Shown here piece after piece: positions 28,098 through 36,986 of a stretch of 64,000 nt of DNA (positions are counted from its first letter, which is position 1; each line of letters starts with the position of its first letter). The position numbers and the translations under genes were made by a program. Below the pieces are notes generated by a model. It had not been told where the DNA came from. It saw only the letters and a list, made by a program, of their open reading frames with translations, and made no database searches. This stretch comes from Phreatobacter sp. (GTDB taxonomy: Bacteria; Pseudomonadota; Alphaproteobacteria; Rhizobiales; Phreatobacteraceae), in contig NZ_JAPZTZ010000001.1 in the NCBI RefSeq assembly GCF_027532945.1, positions 99,891 through 163,890 on the forward strand. Direction: 5' to 3'.

Positions 28098-28652
28098 TCA
28101 GGCGAGGCGCAGGAACAGAAGCTGCGTCTCGCCGGCCTCGCGCCGCTCGATGAGGTCGAACCCCTCCGGCGGCGTGACAACGACATCCGCTGCCTCCTCG
28201 ACCACGACGAGGGCTTGCGGTGCGAACCATCCCCCCGACAGGGCGCTCGCCAGGGCCTTTTCGGCGAGGCCCTTGCGATAGGGCGGATCACAGAAGCCAA
28301 GGCTGAACGGGTCGAACGGCGCAACGGCGCCGAGCTTCGTCGCGTCCCGCTTCAACAGGCCGGTGACCCCCGACAGGCCCATCGCGTCGACATTGCCGCG
28401 GATCAGGCCACGTGCCTCTGCGCTCTGGTCGACGAAGGCGGCGTAGCTCGCCCCGCGTGACAGCGCCTCGAAGCCAAGCGCGCCAGTCCCCGCGAAGAGG
28501 TCGATCACCCGTGCGCCCTCGCAGGGGTCGTCATAGCCATGCGCGAGCACGTTGAAGAGGCTCTCGCGCAGGCGATCCGAGGTCGGGCGGATGCCGTCCG
28601 ACCTCGGTCCCAGCAGGCTGCGCCCGCGATGTTTGCCGCCGACGATCCGCAA
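28098..28652 (-). CDS. rsmD: 16S rRNA (guanine-966-N2)-methyltransferase
   Basis: A 184-residue Rossmann-fold methyltransferase. MRIVGGKHRGRSL at the start, RPTSDRLRESLFNVL, the SAM loop VIDLFAGTGALGFEALSRGA and the catalytic FCDPPYRKG are the RsmD hallmarks. It methylates G966 in helix 31 of 16S rRNA. It starts three bases after the end of the pseudouridine synthase gene on the same strand, so the two form an rRNA/RNA-modification operon. Confidence 0.96.
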   Translation of the reverse strand: MRIVGGKHRGRSLLGPRSDGIRPTSDRLRESLFNVLAHGYDDPCEGARVIDLFAGTGALGFEALSRGASYAAFVDQSAEARGLIRGNVDAMGLSGVTGLLKRDATKLGAVAPFDPFSLGFCDPPYRKGLAEKALASALSGGWFAPQALVVVEEAADVVVTPPEGFDLIERREAGETQLLFLRLA

Positions 28653-28655
28653 GGC

Positions 28656-31589
28656 TTAGCGGTCCCGCTTGCCCCCGCCCGGACGGCCGCCCGGCTTGCC
28701 GCCGAAGCTCTTGCCACCCGAAGGCTTGCCCCCGAACGACTTGCCACCCCGGCCACCGCCGAAGGACTTGCCACCACCGAAGGACTTGCCGCCGTCGCGA
28801 TCACCGAAGGAGCGCTCGCCGCGGCCACCGCCGAAGCTCTTGCCGCCGCCGAACGACTTGCCGCCCGAGGGGCGGTCGCCGAACGAGCGCTCGCCACGAT
28901 CGCCGCCGAAGGACTTGCCGCCGCCGAAGCTCTTGCCACGCGGCCTGTCGCCCTCGGGACGCTCGCCGCGCGGCTTGAAGTCCCGGCCACCGCCGCGATC
29001 CTCGCGCTCGGCCCAGGGCTTCACGTCGCCGCGCGGGGCGGCGTCGCGATCCCGGAACGGCCGGTCGCCAGAGGAGCGCTCGCCTCTTGGCTTGAAGTCC
29101 CGGCGCGGAGCCTCGCCGTCGCGATCGCGGAACGGCCGGTCGCCACGGGGCTTGAAGTCGCGACCACCGCCACGCTCGTCGCCGTCGCGGTTGCCGAAGG
29201 GACGGTCACCGCGGGGTTTGAAGTCGCGGCGCGGGGCATCGCCGTCGCGGTTGCCGAAGGGACGGTCGCCGCGGGGCTTGAAGTCGCCGCGGGGTGCATC
29301 GCCGTCACGATCGCGGAAGGGGCGGTCGCCAAAGGAGCGCTCGCCTCTTGGCTTGAAATCGCGGCGCGGTGCGTCGCCGTCACGGTCGCGGGACGGCCGG
29401 TCGCCAAAGGAGCGCTCGCCTCTCGGCTTGAAGTCGCCGCGCGGAGCCTCGTCGCGGCTGCGGACCGGACGATCCTCGGCCTGACGGGCCTGGCGGCTCT
29501 CGAAACGCTCCTGCCGTTCGGCGGCCGGGCCGTCGCCGCCCATCTTCTCCACCCGCACGCGCCGTCCGCGAGAATCGGTCACCGGCGCGCCACGCTTGAA
29601 ATCGCGCTCGCCGCCTTCCTCGCCGCCGCGGCCGCCCTTGTAGGCCGGCCGCGCCTTGTGGCGCGGGCCGAAATCGGTGGCCTCGCCGTCGCGCCAGACG
29701 CGCGGACGGTTGCCGAAGCGGTGCTCCGGCGTCTTGCCGCCACGCTCGCCCTCGTCACGGTCACGCCCGAAGCGGCTGGGGCCCCGGTCGTCGCGGTCGC
29801 GGCCGAAGCGGTTGCCGCCACGGTCGTCGCGATCCCGGCCGAAGCGGCCACCGCGATCCTCGTCACGGCCGAAGCGCGAGCCGCGCTCCTCGCGATCGCC
29901 GAACCTGCCACCACGGCCCTCGCTGCGACCCTCGGGACGACCCTTGCGGCCGCGCTCCTCGCGCTCGCCGATCTTCTCGAAGACCGGGCGGTCGAACTCG
30001 ACGCCGGCGAGCTCGGACAGCTCTTCGCCGAGCTGGTCCCGCAGCACGCGGGTGCGCACCTCGTCGACCTCACCCTCGGGCAGCTCGCCCAGCTGGAAGG
30101 GGCCGAAGGAGACGCGGATGAGGCGGTTCACATCGAGGCCGATGGCGCCCAGGACGTTCTTGACCTCGCGGTTCTTGCCCTCGCGCAGCGAGAGGGTGAG
30201 CCAGGTATTGGCGCCCTGCACGCGGTCGAGCTCGGCCTCGATCGGGCCATAGGCAATGCCATCGACCTCGATGCCGTTGCGCAGCTCGTTGAGGGTCGCC
30301 TGGTCGACGCTGCCATGGGCGCGCACGCGGTAGCGGCGCAGCCAGCCGGTGGCCGGCAGGGCGAGGACGCGGGCAAGGCCGCCGTCATTGGTGAGGAGCA
30401 GGAGGCCCTCGGTGTTGATGTCGAGCCGGCCAACGGTCACCACGCGCGGCAGGTCCTCCGGCAGGTTCTCGAAGATGGTCGGGCGGCCTTCCGGGTCGCT
30501 GTTGGTCGTCACCAGGCCCGAGGGCTTGTGGTAGAGCCACAGGCGGGTGCGCTCGCGCTCCGGCAGGCGCTCGCCATCGACCATGATGCGGTCGCTTTCG
30601 GTGACATTCACCGCCGGGGAGGTGAGCACGGTGCCGTTGACGCTGACGCGGCCGGCCTCGATCCACTCCTCCGCCTCGCGGCGCGAGCAGAGCCCGGCGC
30701 GTGCGAGGACGCGGGCGATCCGCTCCTCACCGCGGTTCACCGGCTCGAAGGAACGGTCGCGCTCGCGCGGCACGCTGTTGCGGTCGCGGGTGGCACGGCC
30801 CTCGTAGCCACGCTCGGGACGATCGCCGCGGCGCGGCGCATCGCCGTCGCGGCTGCGCTCGGCCTTCGGCTTCTTCTCGATGCCGGCCTCGCGGGCGAGG
30901 GCCTTCACCACCGGATCCTCATCGATGTCGTCGAGGAAGTCCGGCACGTCGCCGGGAACATCGATCGGCTCATAGGTGGAGGCGACGCGCGCCTTGCCCT
31001 TCCGGGCAGGCTTCTCGGCGCTCTCGGCCGGAGCCTCGGCGGCGGCTTCAACGGCGACCGGCGCGGCGGCGACAGGCTCGGCCACCTTGCGGGGCTTGCC
31101 CTTGCGCGCCGGCACCGCGGCTTCCACCGCGACGGGCTCGGCAGCGACCGGCTCCGCGTCCTTCACCTTGCCGCGCTTCGGAGCGGCGGCGGTCTGGGTC
31201 TTCGTAGAGGCCTTCGTCTTGGCGGCAGGCTTGGCGGCGGCCGGTTGGGCCTCGACGGCCTTGGCAGGCGCCTTGGCCTTGGCCGGCGCCTTGGTCGCGG
31301 TCGCAGCGGGCTCGGCCTTCACGGCGGCGGCCTTCTTCGGCGCGGCGGCCTTGGGCGAAGCGGCCTTGGGCGCAGCAGCCTTGGGCTCGGCCTTCTTGGG
31401 CTCGGCTTTGGCCTTCGCGGCTTTCGCCGGGGCCTTCTCGGCCGTCTTGGAAATCTGGGTGGAGGTCTTTGCAGAGGTCTTTGCAGAGGTCTTGGGAGCG
31501 GTCTTGGCCGGGCTCTTGGTCACGGCGTCGGAATCGGTCTCCGTCGTCCGGCTGGTGGCCGGGCGGGCATCGTCGCGCTTGCGGGGCAT
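28656..31589 (-). CDS. RluB/RsuA-family pseudouridine synthase with long low-complexity N- and C-terminal regions
   Basis: A 977-residue protein; typical relatives have 250-350 residues. Residues ~1-230 are Ala/Lys/Pro-rich. An S4 RNA-binding domain starts at ~287 (ERIARVLARAGLCSRREAEE), then the RsuA-type synthase with YHKPSGLVTTNSDPEG and the catalytic Asp in VGRLDINTEGLLLLTNDGG (~388), ending near residue 530. The last ~440 residues are Arg/Gly/Asp/Phe repeats: about eight DFKPRG-containing units of ~20-27 residues, then about eight KSFGG units. Predicted to modify a uridine in 23S rRNA; the tails are probably disordered RNA-binding regions. rsmD follows three bases later. Confidence 0.92.
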   Translation of the reverse strand: MPRKRDDARPATSRTTETDSDAVTKSPAKTAPKTSAKTSAKTSTQISKTAEKAPAKAAKAKAEPKKAEPKAAAPKAASPKAAAPKKAAAVKAEPAATATKAPAKAKAPAKAVEAQPAAAKPAAKTKASTKTQTAAAPKRGKVKDAEPVAAEPVAVEAAVPARKGKPRKVAEPVAAAPVAVEAAAEAPAESAEKPARKGKARVASTYEPIDVPGDVPDFLDDIDEDPVVKALAREAGIEKKPKAERSRDGDAPRRGDRPERGYEGRATRDRNSVPRERDRSFEPVNRGEERIARVLARAGLCSRREAEEWIEAGRVSVNGTVLTSPAVNVTESDRIMVDGERLPERERTRLWLYHKPSGLVTTNSDPEGRPTIFENLPEDLPRVVTVGRLDINTEGLLLLTNDGGLARVLALPATGWLRRYRVRAHGSVDQATLNELRNGIEVDGIAYGPIEAELDRVQGANTWLTLSLREGKNREVKNVLGAIGLDVNRLIRVSFGPFQLGELPEGEVDEVRTRVLRDQLGEELSELAGVEFDRPVFEKIGEREERGRKGRPEGRSEGRGGRFGDREERGSRFGRDEDRGGRFGRDRDDRGGNRFGRDRDDRGPSRFGRDRDEGERGGKTPEHRFGNRPRVWRDGEATDFGPRHKARPAYKGGRGGEEGGERDFKRGAPVTDSRGRRVRVEKMGGDGPAAERQERFESRQARQAEDRPVRSRDEAPRGDFKPRGERSFGDRPSRDRDGDAPRRDFKPRGERSFGDRPFRDRDGDAPRGDFKPRGDRPFGNRDGDAPRRDFKPRGDRPFGNRDGDERGGGRDFKPRGDRPFRDRDGEAPRRDFKPRGERSSGDRPFRDRDAAPRGDVKPWAEREDRGGGRDFKPRGERPEGDRPRGKSFGGGKSFGGDRGERSFGDRPSGGKSFGGGKSFGGGRGERSFGDRDGGKSFGGGKSFGGGRGGKSFGGKPSGGKSFGGKPGGRPGGGKRDR
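28669..29480 (-). repeat. Tandem coding repeats in the pseudouridine synthase tail
   Basis: Two repeat blocks inside the coding region. At ~28740-28940 short units encode KSFGGG and GERSFGDR; at ~28960-29450 longer imperfect units encode FKPRGERSFGDRPF-RDRDGDAPRR-like segments. The near-identical DNA units make this region prone to slippage or assembly collapse. Confidence 0.8.
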
Positions 31590-31684
31590 GGTGGTCTCGT
31601 GGGATCGAAGTGTCGCGGCGCCGTCCGGCGTGCGCGGCCGGGCTCCCCGGCAGGAATGCGGCGATCTAGCACGAACGGACGGGA

Positions 31685-32149
31685 ATGGCGAGAGAGGGCG
31701 ATTCGGGGGCGGAAAGGCCGATGGATCTCGCCATGGCCGAGGCCCGCGCCGCCGCGGCGCGCGGCGAGGTGCCGGTCGGCGCGGTGATCGTCCGCGACGG
31801 CGCCGTCATCGCCCGCGCCGGCAACCGCACGCTCGCCGACCGCGACCCGACCGCCCATGCCGAGATCTTGGCGATCCGCGCCGCCTGCGCGGCACTCGGC
31901 TCGGAGCGGCTGCCCGGCTGCGATCTCTACGTCACGCTCGAGCCCTGTCCGATGTGCGCCGGCGCCATCGCTTTTGCCCGCATCCGCCGTCTCTATTTCG
32001 GCGCCGCCGACCCCAAGGGCGGGGCCGTCGAGAACGGCGTGCGCCTCTATGGCGACCCCACCTGCCACCACCGCCCCGAGGTCTATGGCGGGTTGCAGGA
32101 GAGCGCGTCTGCCGAGTTGCTGCGTGACTTCTTCCGCGAGCGCCGCTGA
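31685..32149 (+). CDS. tadA: tRNA-specific adenosine-34 deaminase
   Basis: A 154-residue zinc deaminase converting A34 to inosine in the tRNA-Arg wobble position. The active site is complete: H58-A-E60 (PTAHAEILAI) with Glu as proton shuttle, and P-C88-x2-C91 (EPCPMCAGAI) completing the zinc site. DPKGGAVENG and the C-terminal LRDFFRERR are also typical. ATG at 31721 (MDLAMAEA) is a possible shorter start. It is divergent from the pseudouridine synthase gene (95-base gap) and convergent with the iron permease. Confidence 0.95.
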   Translation: MAREGDSGAERPMDLAMAEARAAAARGEVPVGAVIVRDGAVIARAGNRTLADRDPTAHAEILAIRAACAALGSERLPGCDLYVTLEPCPMCAGAIAFARIRRLYFGAADPKGGAVENGVRLYGDPTCHHRPEVYGGLQESASAELLRDFFRERR

Positions 32150-32152
32150 GCC

Positions 32153-33850
32153 TCAGTCCGGCCGGCCGCCCCTGCGGGTGTCGCGCGCGATCATGCGCGT
32201 CAGCAGGATCACCGGCACGATGCCGATGGCGACGATGACCAGCGCCCCGGTCGACGCCTGGGCGAGGCGCTCGTCGGCGGCCAGATTGTAGACGCGGATA
32301 GCCAGCGTATCGAAATTGAAGGGCCGGACGATGATCGTCGCCGGCAGCTCCTTCAGCACGTCGACGAAGACCAGCAGCGCCGCCGTCAGCAGCGAGCGCC
32401 GCAGCAGCGGCGCATGGATGGCGACGGCCACCTTGCCGGCGCTGGCGCCGAGGGTGCGCGCCGCCGCGTCCAGCGAGCCGGGGATCTTGTGGAGGCCGGA
32501 TTCCACCGGCCCGGTCGCGACCGCGAGGAAGCGCACGAGATAGGCATAGAGCAGCGCGATGGCCGTCCCCGACAGGAGGAGGCCGGTGCCCTGTCCGAAA
32601 GTGGCGCGGGTCCAGGCGTCGAGGCCGTGATCCGCCGCCCCCAGCGCCGCGAGGATGCCGACCGCGATCACCGTGCCCGGCACCGCATAGCCGATGCTGG
32701 CGACGCGCAGCGCGGCGGTGGTCGCGGCGCCCGGCGCGAGGCGCCCGGCATAGGCAACGAGCGTCGCGGCCGTCACCACGATCAGCGCGGCCCCGCCGGC
32801 GAGCAGGAAGGAGTTGCGGGCGAAGGTCAGGAACCGCTCGCTGAAGAACGGGTCGCCGCCGTCGCCATGCAGGCGGATGAGGGCGATCACCGGCAGCACG
32901 AAGCCGAGCAACACCGGCAGTGCGCAGGCGAGGAAGGCGGCGGCCGCCTTCGGGCGGGAGAGCTGGAGCGGGGCCAACGTCCGGTGACGCCGTCCGCCGC
33001 CGCCGAACCGCCGGCCGCGGCGGGCGAGGAACTCCATCACCACCAGCACCAGAACGAAGGCGAGAAGACCGGTCGCAAGCTGGCTCGCTGCGACCCGGTC
33101 GCCGAGCCCGAACCAGGTCCGGTAGATGGTGGTGGTGAAGGTGGTGACGCCGAAATATTGCACCGTGCCGAAATCGGCGAGCGCCTCCATCAGCGCCAGC
33201 GCGACGCCCGCGGCGATGGCCGGGCGCGCCATGGGCAGCCCGACGCGCAGGCACGCGGCCCAGGGGTTGGCCCCGAGCGTCCGCGCTGCCTCGAGCACGC
33301 AGGTCGACTGGTCGAGGAAGGCGGCGCGGGCGAGGATATAGACGTAAGGGTAGAGCACCAGGGTCAGCATCAGGCTCACCCCCGGCAGGTTGTGGATGTC
33401 CGGGAACCAGTAGTCGGCCCGGCTCCAGCCGAAGAGCGCGCGCAGGCTCCCCTGCACCGGCCCCGCGAAGGCCAGCGCGTCGGTATAGGCGTAGCCGATG
33501 ATGTAGGCCGGCATGGCCAGCGGCAGCAGCAGCATCCATTCGAGCTGCCGCGAGCCGGGAAAGCGGCAGAGGGTGACCAGCCAGGCCGTGCCGACGCCGA
33601 TCAGCGCCGTGCCGGCGCCGACCATGACCATGAGCCCCAGCGTGTTGAGGACGATCTCGCCGAGCACGGTCTGGAGGAGATGGGTCAGCGCGCCCTCGCC
33701 CCGCTGCAGCACGCTCGTCGCCACCGCCAGGATCGGCACACTGACGAGCGCCGCCACGGCCATCGCCCCTGCCAGCAACGCACGACGCCCGGCCGAGGTG
33801 GCCGGGCGCATGCGGGCGGTGATGGGGGCGGAGAGGGCGGTGTCGGTCAA
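32153..33850 (-). CDS. Ferric iron ABC transporter permease (FbpB type)
   Basis: A 565-residue protein formed of two fused permease halves, each with about six helices. Each half carries an EAA-type loop contacting the ATPase: LEAARTLGANPWAACLRVGL and LDAAARTLGASAGKVAVAIH. This double-domain layout and the sequence DVLKELPATIIVRPFNFDTL are typical of FbpB/SfuB iron permeases. It starts four bases after the binding-protein gene ends. No ATP-binding gene (fbpC) follows; the ATPase must be elsewhere or shared. Located in the inner membrane. Confidence 0.93.
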   Translation of the reverse strand: MTDTALSAPITARMRPATSAGRRALLAGAMAVAALVSVPILAVATSVLQRGEGALTHLLQTVLGEIVLNTLGLMVMVGAGTALIGVGTAWLVTLCRFPGSRQLEWMLLLPLAMPAYIIGYAYTDALAFAGPVQGSLRALFGWSRADYWFPDIHNLPGVSLMLTLVLYPYVYILARAAFLDQSTCVLEAARTLGANPWAACLRVGLPMARPAIAAGVALALMEALADFGTVQYFGVTTFTTTIYRTWFGLGDRVAASQLATGLLAFVLVLVVMEFLARRGRRFGGGGRRHRTLAPLQLSRPKAAAAFLACALPVLLGFVLPVIALIRLHGDGGDPFFSERFLTFARNSFLLAGGAALIVVTAATLVAYAGRLAPGAATTAALRVASIGYAVPGTVIAVGILAALGAADHGLDAWTRATFGQGTGLLLSGTAIALLYAYLVRFLAVATGPVESGLHKIPGSLDAAARTLGASAGKVAVAIHAPLLRRSLLTAALLVFVDVLKELPATIIVRPFNFDTLAIRVYNLAADERLAQASTGALVIVAIGIVPVILLTRMIARDTRRGGRPD

Positions 33851-33854
33851 TCCG

Positions 33855-34889
33855 TCACTTCCAGCCGGCGCGGTCCATGATCTTCAGCGCCTCGGCATTG
33901 TTGCGGGCGAAGACGCGGGCATTGAGCGGATCCACCTTGAAAGTCCCCCAGGCCGCGACATGCGGCGGCGGCTCGACGCCGGCCACAACCGGATATTCGT
34001 GATTGCCGAAGGCAAAATAGCGCTGCGCCGACGGCGTGGCCAGATATTCCAGGAAGGCTCTGGCCGAATCAAGGTTCTTCGCGTGGCGGGCGATGCCGGC
34101 GGCCGAGATGTTGACGTGGGTTCCGCGGTCCCCCTGGTTCGGGAAGACGATCCGCAGCTTTTCGACGACCGCACGGTCCTCGGGCCGGTTGGAAACGGTC
34201 AGGCGGCCAAAATAGTAGGTGTTCGACACCGCGATATCGCCCTCGCCGGCTGCGGCCGCCCGGAGCTGGTCGGTGTCACCGCCGCGCGGCGGACGGGCGA
34301 GGTTGGCGACGATGCCGCGGGCCCATTCCTCGGTCTTCTCCGGGCCGAGCGCCGCCAGCATCGCGCCGGTCATCGACTGGCTATAGACGTTGGTGGACGA
34401 GCGGGTCAGCACCTTGCCCTTCCACTTCGGGTCGGCGAGGTCCTCGTAGCTGCGGATCGCGCCTTCCGGAACCTTGTCCTTGGCTACGAAGATGACGCGG
34501 GCACGGGTGGAGAAGCCGAACCAGTGGCCGTCGGGGTCGCGCAGGTTGGCGGGGATGCGGCTGGCCAGCGCCTCGGAGGCGAAGGGCTGAAGCAGGCCGA
34601 GCGAGGAGGCCCGCTCGATCCGGCCGGCATCCACGGTGATCAGCACGTCAGCGGGGGAGTTGGCGCCCTCGCTCTGCATGCGGGCGAGCAGCGGGTCCTC
34701 GCCGGCCTCGACGCGGTTGATGGTGATGCCGGTCTGCTTGGTGAAATCGGAATAGAGCGCCTCGTCGGTGTCGTAATGGCGCGAGGAATAGAGGTTCAGC
34801 GTCCGCGTCTGCGCGCGAAGCAAGGCCGGAGAGGCGACGAGAAGGGCGGCACCACCGAGCAGGGTGCGGCGGGTGGGGGCGAGGGTCAT
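33855..34889 (-). CDS. Ferric iron ABC transporter substrate-binding protein (FbpA/FutA type)
   Basis: A 344-residue periplasmic protein with a Tat-like signal (PTRRTLLGGAALLVASPALL, cleavage near LRA-Q26). The mature part begins LNLYSSRHYDTDEALYSDF, the usual FbpA/IdiA start, and carries the paired tyrosines in SNTYYFGRL that bind Fe(III), plus FPNQGDRGTHVNISAAGIA near the C-terminus. The permease gene follows after four bases. Two iron-box-like palindromes lie ~110-150 bases upstream, consistent with Irr-type control. Tat export would suit loading a folded protein. Confidence 0.94.
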   Translation of the reverse strand: MTLAPTRRTLLGGAALLVASPALLRAQTRTLNLYSSRHYDTDEALYSDFTKQTGITINRVEAGEDPLLARMQSEGANSPADVLITVDAGRIERASSLGLLQPFASEALASRIPANLRDPDGHWFGFSTRARVIFVAKDKVPEGAIRSYEDLADPKWKGKVLTRSSTNVYSQSMTGAMLAALGPEKTEEWARGIVANLARPPRGGDTDQLRAAAAGEGDIAVSNTYYFGRLTVSNRPEDRAVVEKLRIVFPNQGDRGTHVNISAAGIARHAKNLDSARAFLEYLATPSAQRYFAFGNHEYPVVAGVEPPPHVAAWGTFKVDPLNARVFARNNAEALKIMDRAGWK

Positions 34890-34997
34890 GGCGGTCTCCG
34901 GGGGAGCTGCGGGCTGGACGGGCGCGTTCGCCGCATCCGAAACGTGATGCCGGGCAATCTACAGTTCCATCACAGAGCGGCAAGATGGTGCCAAAAC

Positions 34998-35037
34998 ATT
35001 GGAACAACTCCAAAGTCCTGTTTGGAACGGCTCTAGG
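34998..35037 (-). promoter_or_regulatory. Two adjacent candidate Irr (iron-control) boxes upstream of the iron importer
   Basis: ATTGGAACAACTCCAAA (34998-35014) is an almost symmetric 7-3-7 element; TTTGGAACGGCTCTAGG (35021-35037) is a weaker copy four-plus-two bases away. Both resemble the rhizobial Irr/ICE consensus TTTAGAA-N3-TTCTAAA (about 10 of 14 positions each). They lie upstream of the minus-strand fbpA-like gene. The consensus is from memory and binding is inferred. Confidence 0.45.
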
Positions 35038-35155
35038 CGGACCGCATTGTTGCTTTGGCGGATCAACTTAAGGGGCCCCGACGATGGCCATACGGGCAGG
35101 CCGACACCGGCGCCCGGAGCAGGTCAGCCCTGCGACCGATTTTCGCAGGCTCCGC

Positions 35156-35971
35156 TCAGCCGCGTTCCTGCACCGCGAAGGCGCCGCTGCAGGCGATGAA
35201 GTGATCGGTGCGGAACTGTCGGTCGGCGCGGCCATAGCCAAGCGGCGCGCCGTCGGGCCGGGTCATGGCGCCACCGGCCGCTTCCAGCACCGCATGGGCA
35301 GCGGCGATGTCCCATTCGCTGATCGACGCGAAACGGACACTGACATCCGCATCGCCCTCGGCGATCAGCGTGTACTTCAAGGACGATCCGACGGCCCGGC
35401 GCTCGGTAATGCCACGCGCCGCATAATAGGCCTCGCTGGCGGCATCGGGATGCGACCGGCTGACCAGCGCGGTGGCACCTGCCGCTGGCAGGTCTCGCGT
35501 GCGGATGGGACGGCGGTCGCGGGCCGATGCGACCGTCTCGCCGGAGCCGAGCGACATGGCCTCCGCGCCGAGCGGCGAGCCGATCCACAGCCGGTCCAGC
35601 GCCGGCGCCTGGACCACGCCCACGACGGGCCTGCCGGCGACGATGATCCCGATATTCACCGTGAACTCGCCGTTCTGCGACAGGAACTCGCGGGTCCCGT
35701 CCATCGGGTCCACGGCGACGAAGACCTCCGTCGAGGCAGGCCAGCGGCCGGCCGCGGCCGATTCCTCGGCCAGCACCGGTACGCCCGGCAGGAGGTTTGC
35801 CAGCCCCGCGAGGATCTCCTCCTCCGCATCGTGGTCGGCCGCTGTCACCGGCGAGCCGTCGCCCTTCACCGTGGCCTCGCAGCCGTAATGGCTCATGATC
35901 CGCGCGCCTGCCCGGCTCGCCAGCGAGGCAAGCGCGTCGAGGAGGGCCGGGTTGGCGAAATCGCGACTCAT
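35156..35971 (-). CDS. cysQ: 3'(2'),5'-bisphosphate nucleotidase CysQ
   Basis: A 271-residue Mg-dependent phosphatase of the inositol-monophosphatase superfamily. Metal and catalytic motifs are GDGSPVTAADHDAEEEI, LAEES, VDPMDGTREFLSQNGEFTVN and, near the C-terminus, SEWDIAAAHAVLEAAGGAM. The DPMDGTREF form with the GEFTVNI extension separates CysQ from ordinary SuhB. It removes the 3'-phosphate of adenosine 3',5'-bisphosphate produced in sulfate assimilation. Length is typical. It stands alone, with 266 bases separating it from the iron operon. Confidence 0.94.
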   Translation of the reverse strand: MSRDFANPALLDALASLASRAGARIMSHYGCEATVKGDGSPVTAADHDAEEEILAGLANLLPGVPVLAEESAAAGRWPASTEVFVAVDPMDGTREFLSQNGEFTVNIGIIVAGRPVVGVVQAPALDRLWIGSPLGAEAMSLGSGETVASARDRRPIRTRDLPAAGATALVSRSHPDAASEAYYAARGITERRAVGSSLKYTLIAEGDADVSVRFASISEWDIAAAHAVLEAAGGAMTRPDGAPLGYGRADRQFRTDHFIACSGAFAVQERG

Positions 35972-36123
35972 GTTGCCTGACTAGGCCATCGCCGGCCGGG
36001 AAGGAAGCGTACCGACCTCGCGCAGGGTGTGAACGAAGTCTTAACCCCGTTTCTTGGCGAGAAGTTCACCCGGCTGGGCGATGATGAACGCCTCGTTAGG
36101 GACTTCCCGCGATTTTTCGGAAA

Positions 36124-36906
36124 ATGCCGATGAGTGTTGCGTTCGGCACACAGAGCCCCGGTCGCCGGGCGCTGACGTGGTTTGGCCTCGCCGCGGTCGT
36201 GCTGTCGATCGCCGCCTGCGGCCGCTATGCCTATGAGCGCCGCGAGCAGTGGCGCTCCGACCTCGAAAGCCGCTGCATGGCATCCGGCGCCGTGCAGATG
36301 AGCCGCTACGTCCAGCGTACCAACGCCATCAACGGCCCGGGCACCTGCGGCATGGACTATCCGCTGCGCGTCGCCGCCCAGGCCCGCGGCCAGGTCTCCT
36401 ATGACCGGCCGCAGACCCTGGCCTGCCAGATGATCCCCACCGTGGACCGCTGGATCGACAACGTCGTCCAGCCCGCGGCCCAGCGCTGGTTCGGTGCCGC
36501 CGTGGTCGAGGTGAAGGCCGGCTCCTATTCCTGCCGCGGCATCCGCGGCGGCCGGTCCGGCCGCATGTCGGAACACGCCTTCGGCAATGCCCTCGACGTC
36601 TTCGCCTTCGTGCTGAACAGCGGCCACACCGTCGTGGTGCGCCAGCATTGGCGCGGCGAGACCGCCGAATCCGGCTTCCTGCGCGAGATCTTCGTGCGCG
36701 CCTGCGATCATTTCACCACCGTGCTCGGCCCGGGCTCCGACGCCTTCCACTACGACCATTTCCACCTCGACCTCGCCCGCCACGACCCGCGCTGGACGCG
36801 CCGCGTCTGCCGGCCGCGGCCGGAGACGGTGCAGATGCTGCAACCCGGCTCGCCCACCGGCGGCTTCGGCTGGGGCTTCGGGCGCCAGGGCAGCGTCATG
36901 CGCTGA
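36124..36906 (+). CDS. Extensin-like C-terminal domain protein
   Basis: A 260-residue exported or lipid-anchored protein. Basic SPGRRALTWF, then FGLAAVVLSIAACGR, where Ala-Ala-Cys could be a lipobox. The remainder matches the extensin_C family of rhizobia: GTCGMDYPLRVAA, LACQMIPTVDRWIDNVVQPAA, SYSCRGIRG and the MSEHAFGNALDVFAF motif with HFHLDLARHD at the end. His, Asp and His in EHAFGNALD and YDHFHLD resemble the D-Ala-D-Ala peptidase (LAS/VanY-like) metal site, so a cell-wall peptidase role is plausible but unproven. ATG at 36130 is an alternative start. Confidence 0.9.
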   Translation: MPMSVAFGTQSPGRRALTWFGLAAVVLSIAACGRYAYERREQWRSDLESRCMASGAVQMSRYVQRTNAINGPGTCGMDYPLRVAAQARGQVSYDRPQTLACQMIPTVDRWIDNVVQPAAQRWFGAAVVEVKAGSYSCRGIRGGRSGRMSEHAFGNALDVFAFVLNSGHTVVVRQHWRGETAESGFLREIFVRACDHFTTVLGPGSDAFHYDHFHLDLARHDPRWTRRVCRPRPETVQMLQPGSPTGGFGWGFGRQGSVMR

Positions 36907-36986
36907 CGCCGCGACCCCGCGCGCCTTCCGCCCGGGGGTCCGATCCCCTACATTCCGGCTTCGCACTGTGGCCGCGGAGCCCTCCG

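Noticed and set aside
28669..29480. CRISPR-like array suggested by regular repeats
   Set aside because: The repeats are in frame, imperfect, coding for DFKPRG and KSFGG units, without unique spacers or cas genes.
28539..31787. A 1,082-codon plus-strand open frame rich in Ala, Val and Glu
   Set aside because: It is exactly antisense to the pseudouridine synthase; its apparent repeats mirror the repeats of the real gene, and GC-rich codon bias keeps the frame open.
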